Assembly: GCA_009775365.1 (NCBI GenBank) | Contig: VSPM01000044.1 | Span: 1 to 22,911 of the forward strand | Direction of reading: 5' to 3' | DNA: 22,911 nucleotides | DNA from: Muribaculaceae bacterium | Lineage (GTDB): Bacteria; Bacteroidota; Bacteroidia; Bacteroidales; Muribaculaceae | Shown: one piece after another, positions 7,930 through 15,926 of the stretch | Layout: each line of letters begins with the position of its first letter | Numbering within the stretch: the stretch's first letter is position 1 | Position numbers and translations under genes: made by a program | The notes under the pieces: model-generated | Databases searched by the model: none | Told to the model about the DNA's origin: nothing | Seen by the model: the letters and a program-made list of their open reading frames with translations, nothing else

Positions 7930-8937
7930 TTAGAGAAGCTCGGAGATGTTGAGGCCGACATTGAGAAGAATCGACGATGCGCTTTTATGGGGCATGGCGT
8001 AGGCGGCACCTATAGAGAATGTGCGTGCCTTGAATCCTAAGCCAACTGAAAAGCCTGAGAAAAAATTGCGCTGATAATTGCTCATGTCGCTGCGCATCTT
8101 GTAGTTGTAGGCCAAGTCAACATAAAATCTTTCGTTCGGCTGATATTGAAGCCCGAATATGAGATGACGAAACAGATTCTTGCCAAAATTTGATTTCAAT
8201 TCGGTTTCCTCGCCTTCTTTATGATCGTAATACGGAAGATCCCATTTTGTGAGATGAAGAGCCGTAATGCCAAAGGAAAAAGGCGACATGCCAAGCCCTT
8301 TCATAAAACCGATCTGCACATCAAACGGCAGGCGGTCGTAGGCCTCCTCAAATCTTTTCACCTGGCCGCCCATATTCTTAAGAACAAGCGACACTGAAAA
8401 GTCGTGGTCGTCGTCATAATAATTGATTCCGAGGTCGGCGGCTATTGCAAATGCAGAATATTGCTCATAGTTGCTGTATATCATCTTCAGGTTTATGCCG
8501 CCCCGCAGCCTGTAGGTGAAATCGTGAGAATAGGTGCCTTCAAACACTACGTCGGCCGGTGAGAATGTGCCGGTCATGGTGCCGTCGGGGTCGTAGCCTG
8601 TTATCTCTCCATAGTTAAGATACCTCACCCCGGCTGCCCAGGCGCCTCTTTCGCCTGCCGCCTTTCCAAAACGCACGCCAGCAAAGTTAGAGCCGCCCAT
8701 GTAGTGCATATAACTGAACGCAAGCTGCCTGTCGATTTCCGGGCCTATCAGCGCCGGATTCTGCCCGGCAAGCGACACATCATCGTCAATGAGGGCTATG
8801 TTAGTGCCGCCGAGGCCAAAAACATGGCTTGATGTCGGAATATTCAGAAAATCATAGGCAGAGCGTCCCGTCTGCGCGGCAGCGGGAAGTGCGAATGGCA
8901 GCATTGCCAAGAGATATGTGCGCAGGGAATGTTTCAT
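7930..8937 (-). CDS. porQ: Type IX secretion system protein PorQ-like
   Basis: PorQ is an outer-membrane FadL-like beta-barrel that works with the T9SS attachment complex (PorU, PorV, PorZ) in delivering secreted proteins to the cell surface. The 335-aa product has a signal peptide (MKHSLRTYLLAMLPFALPAAAQ region, cleavage near residue 21). It then carries the family-typical AYDFLNIPTSSHVFGLGGTN and ISLIDDD-like block, here NIALIDDDVSLAGQNPALI. Alternating hydrophobic, aromatic-rich strands continue to the C-terminus. The gene is transcribed alone, divergent from the TonB-C gene across 205 bases. No strong promoter was found upstream; the best -7-like match is TAGGTTCG at 9009-9002. A related plug gene lies 10 kb away. 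Confidence 0.82.
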   Translation of the reverse strand: MKHSLRTYLLAMLPFALPAAAQTGRSAYDFLNIPTSSHVFGLGGTNIALIDDDVSLAGQNPALIGPEIDRQLAFSYMHYMGGSNFAGVRFGKAAGERGAWAAGVRYLNYGEITGYDPDGTMTGTFSPADVVFEGTYSHDFTYRLRGGINLKMIYSNYEQYSAFAIAADLGINYYDDDHDFSVSLVLKNMGGQVKRFEEAYDRLPFDVQIGFMKGLGMSPFSFGITALHLTKWDLPYYDHKEGEETELKSNFGKNLFRHLIFGLQYQPNERFYVDLAYNYKMRSDMSNYQRNFFSGFSVGLGFKARTFSIGAAYAMPHKSASSILLNVGLNISELL

Positions 8938-9086
8938 ACTGTTACGTTCTAATAACGTTGCAATACGCTTTCTATTGTAGGCGAGATGCCTCTTAATTTC
9001 GCGAACCTAATCTTGACACGCAATCCGAAGCCAATTGTGAATAAATGTAAAACTATTTTAATTTAGTTAATTCTGCTTGTCTTGAA

Positions 9087-9118
9087 TTTGCATAACTCAG
9101 ATTGCAGACGTATATTTG
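9087..9118 (+). promoter_or_regulatory. Promoter of the TonB-C gene, -33/-7 type
   Basis: TTTG (9087-9090), 20-base spacer, TATATTTG (9111-9118): full consensus match. The predicted start near 9123 leaves about 20 bases before ATG 9143. Confidence 0.8.
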
Positions 9119-9142
9119 CAACGTAAAACTACCGACTAAGAA

Positions 9143-9586
9143 ATGAAAGCTCATACGATTCTACTCAGCATCGGGATTTCTTTTGCATGTGCCGCCGTTT
9201 TTGACGCCAAGGCGCAGACGTGCAGAGTGAACTCCGGCTATTCCGCCAACGGATGCGTGAACTATCTGGAAGTGTATGAATTTGACTACGTTGAAGTGAA
9301 ACCTGAATTCCCCGGCGGCGGGCAGTCATTAGTGAATTTCATCAACGACCATCGCCGCTATCCCGCAGAGGCTTACGCAAGAGGCGTGGAAGGGAGAGTG
9401 ACCTGCTCATTTGTGGTCAACACCGACGGCTCCGTGAGCAACATAAAGGTGATAAAAGGCGTGGAAAACTCACTCAACAACGAGGCCATACGCATCCTCT
9501 CAAAAATGCCGGCGTGGTCGCCCGGAAAAATTGAAGACCAGCCTGTCCCGGTGAGAGTGATTTGCGCCGTGCCTTTCAGGAAGTGA
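9143..9586 (+). CDS. Small exported TonB C-terminal domain protein
   Basis: The 147-aa product has a signal-like N-terminus (hydrophobic residues 5-20, then DAKAQ with probable cleavage near 24). A TonB C-terminal domain follows: FPGGGQSLVNFINDHRRYP, then EGRVTCSFVVNTDGSVSNIKVIKG, NNEAIRILSKMPAWSPGK and a final PVPVRVICAVPF strand. True TonB proteins couple the inner-membrane proton force to outer-membrane transporters through a long proline-rich spacer. Here the spacer is only about 30 residues with no proline run, so the protein probably cannot span the periplasm and acts as a soluble or short-anchored TonB-C module. There is no ExbB/ExbD partner nearby. It may bind a TonB-dependent receptor or another envelope partner; this is inference. 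Confidence 0.8.
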   Translation: MKAHTILLSIGISFACAAVFDAKAQTCRVNSGYSANGCVNYLEVYEFDYVEVKPEFPGGGQSLVNFINDHRRYPAEAYARGVEGRVTCSFVVNTDGSVSNIKVIKGVENSLNNEAIRILSKMPAWSPGKIEDQPVPVRVICAVPFRK

Positions 9587-9674
9587 GAATTCACAGCCAG
9601 ATTATTAGTCGGATTATAGACATCGAAGAACTTTTTTAGAAAATATATTGAATAGTTTTGATTTTTAGCACAGA

Positions 9675-9704
9675 AAAAGGATTGACCGTGAGGCCAATCC
9701 TTTT
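9675..9704. terminator. Intrinsic terminator between convergent genes
   Basis: A perfect 10-bp stem (AAAAGGATTG at 9675-9684 with CAATCCTTTT at 9695-9704) and a 10-base loop lie between the plus-strand TonB-C gene and the minus-strand winged-helix gene. The A/T ends of the stem give a short U-run in either direction, so it may work both ways. Confidence 0.7.
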
Positions 9705-9759
9705 CGTTGTCTCAGCAAGGCTGACGTAATTTTTCGGCCCGCGATATCTTAACATCGCA

Positions 9760-9966
9760 TCACACAAGCGCAATCACAATGTCTTCATCAGTCTGCGTGA
9801 CGGCTATCTTGCCCTCGCGGCCGAGCCATCCCAGAGCAGCCATAAGTTCATCTTTTTTCAATTTAGTTGCTTTCTTCACAAGTTTGAAACCCAAGGTGCG
9901 AGTGCCGGAATTTTCAAGCGCCTTATAGACCTCGCCTGCCCAGGTGCCAATTGAATCAATGTTCAT
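9760..9966 (-). CDS. Small winged helix-turn-helix protein (DUF2582-like)
   Basis: A 68-aa protein resembling the DUF2582 winged-helix family, which is common and uncharacterised in Bacteroidota. Visible features are an N-terminal helix (IGTWAGEVYKALENSG), a recognition-type segment (LGFKLVKKATKLKKDELMAALGWLGREG) and a short wing (KIAVTQTDEDIVIAL). The architecture suggests DNA or RNA binding or a protein-interaction role, but no function is established. It stands alone, is convergent with the TonB-C gene, and is separated from rsgA by about 250 AT-rich bases. Confidence 0.75.
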   Translation of the reverse strand: MNIDSIGTWAGEVYKALENSGTRTLGFKLVKKATKLKKDELMAALGWLGREGKIAVTQTDEDIVIALV

Positions 9967-10207
9967 CTTTTCTAATTATTATGTTAAACTTCTTTAATAA
10001 ATTGAATGGTTATGACGTTTCATCGCACAAAAATAATAAAAATAATTCAATAATCGATTATTTATCTATTATTTGCATAAATTTCACTCATTTTTGCCCG
10101 ATTTTCGCATCAGTTTTTCCGACTTGCCCATATGGGCTAATTAGCCTGTTTATATTATTTTTAACAATCATAGCCACAGATTTGTTAAAAGTTTGACGGC
10201 AATTCAT

Positions 10208-10215
10208 TAATTTTG
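10208..10215 (+). promoter_or_regulatory. -7 element immediately before rsgA
   Basis: TAATTTTG is a full TAnnTTTG match ending only 4 bases before ATG 10220. The nearest TTTG upstream (10181-10184) is 23 bases away, slightly longer than the usual 19-21. Confidence 0.4.
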
Positions 10216-10219
10216 CACC

Positions 10220-11209
10220 ATGAGCAAGAAAAAAAACATTGCATCCCCCATCACGGCTTCGCTCGGAACCGGACGCGTGGTGAAAAACACGGGGAGCTCC
10301 TACATAGTAAGGCTTCAGTCCGGCAAAGAGGCTGCCTGCAGAATCAAGGGTAATTTCCGAATCAAAGGCATCAGGACCACAAACCCTGTGGCCGTGGGCG
10401 ACATCGTGGAAGTGTCGAAAGCGGCCGACGACGCCGACTACATAACAGCAATTCTGCCGCGCTCAAACTATATCATCAGAAGGGCATCCAATCTCTCAAA
10501 GGAGAGCCACATCCTGGCTTCCAACATAGACCTGGCAATCCTTGTGGCCACTCTGCGCGAACCTGCCACAACCACTACTTTCATCGACCGCTTTCTCGCC
10601 ACTGCCGAAGCATATTCAGTGAATGCGGCACTGGTGATAAATAAAGAGGACATGTGGGACGACATTGACCGGGAACTGGCCGATGCATTGAAAAATTTGT
10701 ATTCATCCATAGGATACCCCGTATTTTTCGTGTCAGCCGCCACTGGCGATGGGCTGACAGAACTGACAGGTTTTATCTCAGGGAAAATATCTTTGCTCGC
10801 AGGCAACAGCGGCGTAGGGAAATCATCTCTCATAAATGCCCTTGTGCCTGACGCAAACCTAAAGACCGGAGAAATTTCTGACATTCACCACACCGGGACC
10901 CACACCACCACCTTCTCCGAAATGATCGACCTCCCCGGCGGAGGCGCCTTAATCGACATCCCCGGAGTGAGAGGATTCGGCACAATCGACTTCAAGCCTG
11001 AAGAGGTGGGACACTTCTTCCCGGAAATATTCAGATTCTCGAGAGAATGCAGATATAGCGACTGCAAACACACCGGGGAGCCGGGATGTGCTGTTATTCC
11101 CGCAGTAGAAAACCATTATATCTCCGAAAGCCGCTACGCCTCATATCTCTCAATTCTTGAAGAGGCTTCAGAAGAGGAAGGAGCCGACAAATATAGGAAA
11201 CCGTTCTGA
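10220..11209 (+). CDS. rsgA: Ribosome small subunit-dependent GTPase RsgA
   Basis: RsgA is a late 30S-maturation GTPase with a circularly permuted G domain. The 329-aa product has an N-terminal OB fold (RVVKNTGSSYIVRLQSG). The permuted G motifs run in the order NKED (G4, 141-144), VSAATGDG (G5), GNSGVGKS (G1, 195-202) and DIPGVRGF (G3, from 246). A C-terminal zinc knuckle follows, with C277, C282, H284 and C290. ATG 10220 gives about 16 residues more than the usual family start; a GTG at 10277 would begin right at the OB fold. It is convergent with cdaA, with 24 bases between stops and no evident terminator. Confidence 0.96.
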   Translation: MSKKKNIASPITASLGTGRVVKNTGSSYIVRLQSGKEAACRIKGNFRIKGIRTTNPVAVGDIVEVSKAADDADYITAILPRSNYIIRRASNLSKESHILASNIDLAILVATLREPATTTTFIDRFLATAEAYSVNAALVINKEDMWDDIDRELADALKNLYSSIGYPVFFVSAATGDGLTELTGFISGKISLLAGNSGVGKSSLINALVPDANLKTGEISDIHHTGTHTTTFSEMIDLPGGGALIDIPGVRGFGTIDFKPEEVGHFFPEIFRFSRECRYSDCKHTGEPGCAVIPAVENHYISESRYASYLSILEEASEEEGADKYRKPF

Positions 11210-11233
11210 CTCCACACCGCTCAGGCAATGCCA

Positions 11234-12001
11234 TCACCCCACCAGGGCGCTGGAGAGGATATGCTCAAGGTCGGGGGCGCTCACTTTCAAAGTGAACTCT
11301 CCGTCCTTGGCCACTGATATACCTCCGGTCTCTTCACTGACTATGACACACACAGCATCGGTGACCTGGCTCATGCCCAACGCCGCCCTATGCCTGAGGC
11401 CGAGGCTTTTCGGGATGTTCATATCGTGGCTTACAGGAAGTATGCATCCCACAGATTTTATCCGGTGGCCGGATATTATCATGGCCCCGTCATGAAGCGG
11501 AGAATTTTTGAAAAATATGTTCTCTATGAGGCGAACATTCACGTCTGCGTCTATTATATCGCCGGTCTTCTCATAATCGGCAAGAGGCATCTTGCGCTGA
11601 AACACAATCAGGGCGCCGGTCTTCGACTTGCTCATGCTCATGCAGGCATACACCACTGCCATCACCCTGGAATGCTCATTCTCATTGGTTTTCTCATGCC
11701 TGAACCATCGCTTAAAAAACCTAAGATGCCCCTGCGAGCCGATGTCGATGAGGAAGCGCTTTATCTGGTCCTGGAAAATGATAACCAATATGATAAGCCC
11801 GATGCTCATAAACTTGTCGAGAATCGTGCCGGTGAGACGCATGTCAAATATCTCCGAAGCGATCACCCAGAGAGCAAAAAACACAAGCACGCCATAGAAA
11901 AGACTGAGCGTGCCGCTGCTTTTCATCATGCGATACACATAGAAAAGCAGAAGCGCTATGATTAAAATGTCGATTATGTCTTTTATCCCGAGAGTTATCA
12001 T
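11234..12001 (-). CDS. cdaA: Diadenylate cyclase CdaA (c-di-AMP synthase)
   Basis: Makes cyclic di-AMP from two ATP, a second messenger linked to osmotic and cell-wall homeostasis. The 255-aa product has three N-terminal membrane helices (about residues 8-24, 33-50 and 65-78) and a cytoplasmic DAC domain. The catalytic motifs DGA (171-173, in SPLHDGAMII) and RHR (203-205, in GLRHRAALG) are both intact. It lies 63 bases downstream of folP on the same strand. The folP-cdaA order recurs in Bacteroidota, whereas Firmicutes pair cdaA with cdaR and glmM. No YbbR-domain regulator (CdaR) gene is present in this window. Confidence 0.95.
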   Translation of the reverse strand: MITLGIKDIIDILIIALLLFYVYRMMKSSGTLSLFYGVLVFFALWVIASEIFDMRLTGTILDKFMSIGLIILVIIFQDQIKRFLIDIGSQGHLRFFKRWFRHEKTNENEHSRVMAVVYACMSMSKSKTGALIVFQRKMPLADYEKTGDIIDADVNVRLIENIFFKNSPLHDGAMIISGHRIKSVGCILPVSHDMNIPKSLGLRHRAALGMSQVTDAVCVIVSEETGGISVAKDGEFTLKVSAPDLEHILSSALVG

Positions 12002-12064
12002 GATGCGTCTTGTTATCGGTTATCGGTTGTTACTTATCAAATTATGCCGAGGCACACTCCGCGC

Positions 12065-12925
12065 CTACGCCTCCTCCTGCTCTTTCATGGCCTGAATGAG
12101 ACGGACTGTCTGAACAGCCTCTGCCACGTCGTGCACCCGCAATATGTCGGCGCCCCTGTCGAGAGCTATGGCGTCGAGTGCGACTGTGCCGGGGAGGGAG
12201 CCTTCAGGAGTGGTGCCCAGTGTTTTCCAGATCATCGACTTGCGAGACAAACCGGCAAGCACAGGCATTCCCATTTTGCAGAACTCTCCAAGTTCGTCAA
12301 GAATGCGGAAATTCTGACCTACTGTCTTCGCAAAGCCAAAGCCGGGGTCTATTATGATGTCGTTAACTCCCAGCCCCCTCAACTCATAGACTTTTCGGGC
12401 AAGGTCGGAAATCACCTCTGCAGTGACATCGGCATAATCCGTCATGGCCTGCATTGTCTGTGGATTCCCTCTCATGTGCATAAGCACATAGGGCACTTTC
12501 AAATCGGCAACCACAGGCCACATCTCAGGGTAGAGCATACCGCCTGATATATCGTTGACTATTTCCGCGCCCCATTCTTCCACACATTTTCTTGCCACAC
12601 AGCCCCTGAATGTGTCGATGCTCACAATAGCCTCCGGCCACACCGCTCTCACGGCCTCAAGCCCACGCGCAAGCCTGGAATACTCCTCTTCGGCACTCAC
12701 ATCCTCCGCCCCGGGACGCGAAGAATAGCCGCCGAGGTCAAGAATGTCCGCTCCGGCCTCACGCATGGAGCACACCCTCTCTTTTATCTCCTCCCGGCAG
12801 TTGGTCCTGCTGCCTGAGAAAAAACTGTCGGGCGTGACATTGATGATTCCCATCACCTTTGGGATAGAGAAATCCATCAATGCCCCGCCTGTATTTATCG
12901 TTAGATTTTTCTTGTCAATTTTCAT
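12065..12925 (-). CDS. folP: Dihydropteroate synthase
   Basis: Condenses p-aminobenzoate with the pterin pyrophosphate to form dihydropteroate in folate synthesis; it is the sulfonamide target. The 286-aa product shows the family signatures MGIINVTPDSF (25-35), ILDLGGYSSRPGA, VSIDTF, EIVNDISGG, MHMRGNPQTMQ, DPGFGFAKT and LAGLSRKSMI. The start at ATG 12925 is 26 bases after the typA stop, and cdaA follows after 63 bases, supporting a typA-folP-cdaA transcript. No other folate gene is nearby. Confidence 0.96.
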   Translation of the reverse strand: MKIDKKNLTINTGGALMDFSIPKVMGIINVTPDSFFSGSRTNCREEIKERVCSMREAGADILDLGGYSSRPGAEDVSAEEEYSRLARGLEAVRAVWPEAIVSIDTFRGCVARKCVEEWGAEIVNDISGGMLYPEMWPVVADLKVPYVLMHMRGNPQTMQAMTDYADVTAEVISDLARKVYELRGLGVNDIIIDPGFGFAKTVGQNFRILDELGEFCKMGMPVLAGLSRKSMIWKTLGTTPEGSLPGTVALDAIALDRGADILRVHDVAEAVQTVRLIQAMKEQEEA

Positions 12926-12951
12926 CTATCGCGAGTTATGAAGCCATCGGG

Positions 12952-14751
12952 TCAGCTCCTGTTGGCACGCTTGCGCTCGTTTTCGTCAAGAATTATTTTG
13001 CGCAGACGGATATGGTTTGGCGTAACCTCCACATATTCATCCTCCTTGATATATTCAAGAGCCTCTTCAAGAGAGAAGACTACCGGAGGCACGATTCTTG
13101 CCTTGTCGTCGGCCCCTGACGCACGCATATTTGTGAGTTTCTTCGACTTGGTGACATTCACCACAATGTCGCTGTCTTTAGCGTTCTCGCCTACCACCTG
13201 CCCTGCATACACATCTTCCTGAGGGAAAATGAAGAATCGGCCGCGATCCTGAAGTTTGTCGATTGCATAGGCATAGGCAGTGCCGGCCTCCATGGCAATG
13301 AGGGAGCCGTTTGTGCGTCGCTCGATATCCCCTTTCCAAGGCTGGTATTCAAGAAAACGGTGCGCCATGATGGCCTCGCCGGCTGTGGCTGTAAGCACAT
13401 TGTTGCGCAATCCGATGATTCCTCTCGAAGGAATCACAAATTCAATGTTGATTCGATCGTTCTGGGTTTCCATCGAAATAATGTCGCCCTTGCGGCGCGT
13501 CACCATGTCGACCACTTTAGAGCTGTATTCCTCCGGCACATTTATAGTGAGAGATTCTACCGGCTCACATTTTTTGCCATCTATTTCCTTAATGATAACC
13601 TGAGGCTGGCCCACCTGAAGCTCATAGCCCTCACGACGCATAGTCTCGATAAGGATTGAAAGATGAAGCACGCCTCGGCCAAACACAGTCCACTTGTCTT
13701 CATTCTCGCCTTTCTTCACACGAAGCGCAAGATTGCGGTCAAGCTCTTTTTCAAGACGGTCGGCAATATGGCGCGAGGTTACGTATTTGCCGTCTTTGCC
13801 AAAAAACGGAGAGTCGTTGATTGTGAACGTCATCGACATTGTCGGCTCATCGATTGCAATTCTTGGAAGCGGCTCAGGATTATTGATGCAGGAAACAGTG
13901 TCGCCTATCTCAAAGTTCTCAAGACCCACGATAGCACAGATGTCGCCGCTGCTCACCTCGCTCACCTTCTTGCGCCCCATTCCCTCAAATGTGTGGAGCT
14001 CCTTGATGCGCTGTTTCATCACGCTGCCATCTTTTTTGCAAAGGGCTATGTCCATCCCCTCACGAAGTGTGCCTCTATGCACACGCCCAACGGCAATTCG
14101 CCCCACATAACTGCTGTAGTCAAGACTTGTGATGAGCATCTGAGGGTCGCCCTCTATCTGTTTCGGAGCCGGTATATACTCTATTATGGCGTCAAGCACA
14201 GGAGTGATATTGTCGGAAGGCTTGCGCCAGTCTGACGACATCCAGTTCTGCTTGGCAGAGCCATACACTGTAGGAAAATCAAGCTGGTCTTCTGTTGCGT
14301 TCAGATTAAACATAAGGTCGAAAACCATTTCATTCACTTCATCCGGGCGGCAGTTCGGCTTGTCGACCTTGTTGACCACCACCACCGGCTTAAGCCCCAT
14401 CTGGATGGCTTTCTGAAGCACAAACCTCGTCTGAGGCATAGGCCCCTCGAATGCATCGACAAGCAGCAGACATCCGTCGGCCATGTTGAGCACTCGTTCC
14501 ACTTCGCCTCCAAAGTCGGCGTGTCCCGGAGTGTCGATTATGTTTATCTTAGTGCCTTTGTAATTGATTGACACATTTTTGGAGAGAATCGTTATCCCTC
14601 TTTCGCGTTCGAGGTCATTATTGTCGAGAATTAATTCGCCGGTTGACTGGTTTTCTCTGAACAGATGTCCGGCGAGAAGCATTTTGTCGACCAATGTAGT
14701 CTTGCCATGGTCGACATGCGCGATAATCGCGATGTTGCGGATGTCTTGCAT
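12952..14751 (-). CDS. typA: Translational GTPase TypA/BipA
   Basis: Ribosome-associated GTPase involved in 50S assembly and in growth at low temperature or under stress. The 599-aa length is standard. The G motifs are intact: AHVDHGKTT (11-19), the switch I region RERGITILSK, DTPGHADFGGEVERVL and NKVDK. Beyond lie the beta-barrel, the EF-G-like domains III and V, and the TypA-specific C-terminal region (SRGIIGLRNNVLTATAGEAI, then VNVTKSKKLTNMRASG). It appears to be the first gene of a group with folP and cdaA. A -7 box lies at 14782-14775. Confidence 0.97.
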   Translation of the reverse strand: MQDIRNIAIIAHVDHGKTTLVDKMLLAGHLFRENQSTGELILDNNDLERERGITILSKNVSINYKGTKINIIDTPGHADFGGEVERVLNMADGCLLLVDAFEGPMPQTRFVLQKAIQMGLKPVVVVNKVDKPNCRPDEVNEMVFDLMFNLNATEDQLDFPTVYGSAKQNWMSSDWRKPSDNITPVLDAIIEYIPAPKQIEGDPQMLITSLDYSSYVGRIAVGRVHRGTLREGMDIALCKKDGSVMKQRIKELHTFEGMGRKKVSEVSSGDICAIVGLENFEIGDTVSCINNPEPLPRIAIDEPTMSMTFTINDSPFFGKDGKYVTSRHIADRLEKELDRNLALRVKKGENEDKWTVFGRGVLHLSILIETMRREGYELQVGQPQVIIKEIDGKKCEPVESLTINVPEEYSSKVVDMVTRRKGDIISMETQNDRINIEFVIPSRGIIGLRNNVLTATAGEAIMAHRFLEYQPWKGDIERRTNGSLIAMEAGTAYAYAIDKLQDRGRFFIFPQEDVYAGQVVGENAKDSDIVVNVTKSKKLTNMRASGADDKARIVPPVVFSLEEALEYIKEDEYVEVTPNHIRLRKIILDENERKRANRS

Positions 14752-14774
14752 AAAAAGTCGTTGATATTCGGGTG

Positions 14775-14782
14775 CAAAGTTA
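14775..14782 (-). promoter_or_regulatory. typA promoter, -7 element
   Basis: Minus-strand TAACTTTG (14782-14775) matches TAnnTTTG and lies 23 bases before the typA ATG. No TTTG was found at the usual distance upstream. Confidence 0.5.
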
Positions 14783-14837
14783 CAAATTTTTTTTCACACA
14801 ATCGCTTTATGTCACCACTCTCTGTGCCTCGGCACAT

Positions 14838-14882
14838 AAAAAAAAGCACAAGCCCGCATCCAAAAATCACGGAGCGGGCTTG
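14838..14882 (-). terminator. rpsO intrinsic terminator
   Basis: A perfect 9-bp GC-rich stem (14849-14857 with 14874-14882) can extend through a bulge by three more pairs. On the minus strand it is followed, three bases on, by a run of eight U (complement of A 14838-14845). It lies 42 bases beyond the rpsO stop and isolates rpsO from typA. Confidence 0.85.
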
Positions 14883-14924
14883 CCTCATTTATGAAAAAAA
14901 CGAATTATCTGTTTTCCGGGGCTA

Positions 14925-15200
14925 TTATTTACGGATGCCGAGTTCTTTCTTGGCGATAATAGCACGATAACGGTTGATGTCTTTGCGGATCAGATAGTCA
15001 AGGAGCGAACGGCGCTGGCCTACAAGCATCTTGAGAGCGCGGGCTGTGGCATAGTCCTTGTGGTTGCTCTTGAGGTGCTCAGTGAGGTGCTTGATACGGA
15101 TTGAGAACAGTGCAATCTGGCTTTCGGGGCTGCCTGTGTCATTCTTGCCCTGGCCGTAGGTCTCGAAAATCTGCTGCTTTTCTTCTGTTGAAAGATGCAT
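14925..15200 (-). CDS. rpsO: 30S ribosomal protein S15 (uS15)
   Basis: Primary 16S rRNA-binding protein of the 30S platform. The 91-aa product is the usual size and carries the family block GSPESQIALFSIRIKHLTEHL, then HKDYATARALKMLVGQRRSLLDYL and RYRAIIAKKELGIRK. It has its own promoter (15308-15338) and terminator (14838-14882). The predicted leader of about 105 bases is long enough for autoregulatory structure, known for rpsO in other phyla, but I cannot show it here. In many bacteria pnp follows rpsO; it does not here. Confidence 0.98.
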   Translation of the reverse strand: MHLSTEEKQQIFETYGQGKNDTGSPESQIALFSIRIKHLTEHLKSNHKDYATARALKMLVGQRRSLLDYLIRKDINRYRAIIAKKELGIRK

Positions 15201-15307
15201 GGCTGTGAGAGTTTTAATTGTTTTAAATTATTATTTTTCACTTTTCTTGGAAAAGCACAATCGGCGCAGAGTCTCTCTCCCTCGCCCACTTTTCGCGAAA
15301 AGCAGTG

Positions 15308-15338
15308 CAAAATTATAAATATTTTCTCACATGGCAAA
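15308..15338 (-). promoter_or_regulatory. rpsO promoter, -33/-7 type
   Basis: Minus strand TTTG (15338-15335), 19-base spacer, TAATTTTG (15315-15308): full consensus match, with a predicted start near 15303. Confidence 0.75.
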
Positions 15339-15887
15339 ATTATGCGGCTCATTCTCTGCAATATTTTGCAAAATATATTTCCTGACAAAATCAAGGCGGC
15401 CTTCTCGAGGTCGCCTTCATTGATTTTCATAATAACGGTGTTTGGGAAGAAACTTACAGTTCCATATCTCATGCAGTTTTATCTTGCGCATCCCTGCTTT
15501 CCGGCTTCGCGCCGGAGGAGTGAATATAGCTGATGCCACTGCTGTAGGTATGGGCGTCTGCCCGAGACGCCAACCCTTGGCCGCAGTCATCTGACATTCA
15601 ATTATTGCATAGGGGCTATCCCCTTTTGGATTTTCCTGATTACGGGCGGAGAGTAGCTACTTAGGCAACCGATTCCATGCCGGAACTTCAGATGATTCAT
15701 GTAACTTGCCCGTTGTATCTTATAAACACCCGCAGCACGACAATGGTTCATCACTAATCATTTTCAACCTCACACGCCGCCATCCCTTGACAACCACGCC
15801 CTCGTAACTCCGGGCCTCATAACCGCCACTAAAAGGGATTTGGCTTAATTTAGTCATCTCGTTTAGCTATATGTCAATATTTTTTCG

Positions 15888-15895
15888 TAACTTCG
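15888..15895 (+). promoter_or_regulatory. Possible pullulanase promoter, -7-like element
   Basis: TAACTTCG matches TAnnTTTG except for one base and lies 31 bases before the ATG of the pullulanase gene. No TTTG is present at 19-21 bases upstream (TTTA occurs at 22). If real, the hairpin-rich region 15495-15720 lies upstream of the mRNA rather than in its leader. Confidence 0.3.
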
Positions 15896-15926
15896 CACCT
15901 ATAACTAAATAAGTTCTTTAACCCAA

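Larger units (their letters stand above)
15201..15926. other. Gene-free 726-base stretch with strong hairpins
   Basis: The left part holds the rpsO leader and promoter. From about 15495 to 15720 there are several perfect small stems: TCCGGC/GCCGGA (15499-15515), GGCGTCT/AGACGCC (15553-15571), AGGGG/CCCCT (15611-15624), and the longer-range pairs CATCTGA (15588) with TCAGATG (15688) and ACGGGC (15642-15647) with GCCCGT (15708-15713). On the minus strand a frame is open from 15656 to its stop at 15417 (ATG 15590 would give 57 aa), and another runs 15700-15602. I recognise no protein. I also see no tmRNA tag, RNase P or SRP RNA signature. It could be a structured RNA or the remnant of a mobile element. 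Confidence 0.45.

Noticed and set aside
9951..10196. AT-rich 81-codon plus-strand frame between the winged-helix gene and rsgA
   Set aside because: The translation is Asn/Ile/Phe-rich as expected from AT-rich intergenic DNA, it overlaps the winged-helix gene start, and it shows no domain.
12065..12925. folP as an acquired sulfonamide-resistance allele (sul-type)
   Set aside because: It sits in a housekeeping group with typA and cdaA, has the chromosomal dihydropteroate synthase motifs, and has no integron or transposon context.
13663..14235. Plus-strand frame of 190 codons opposite typA
   Set aside because: Antisense shadow of typA; composition follows the complementary codons.
15020..15472. 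Minus-strand 150-codon frame across rpsO and its promoter
   Set aside because: It overlaps rpsO in another frame and runs through a consensus promoter; most of it is an out-of-frame reading of rpsO.
15480..15840. tmRNA, RNase P RNA or SRP RNA in the large gap
   Set aside because: No tag-peptide frame ending in NYALAA-like codons, no tRNA-like TTCGA T-loop at an end, no GAGGAAAGTCC P4 sequence and no SRP tetraloop motif on either strand.
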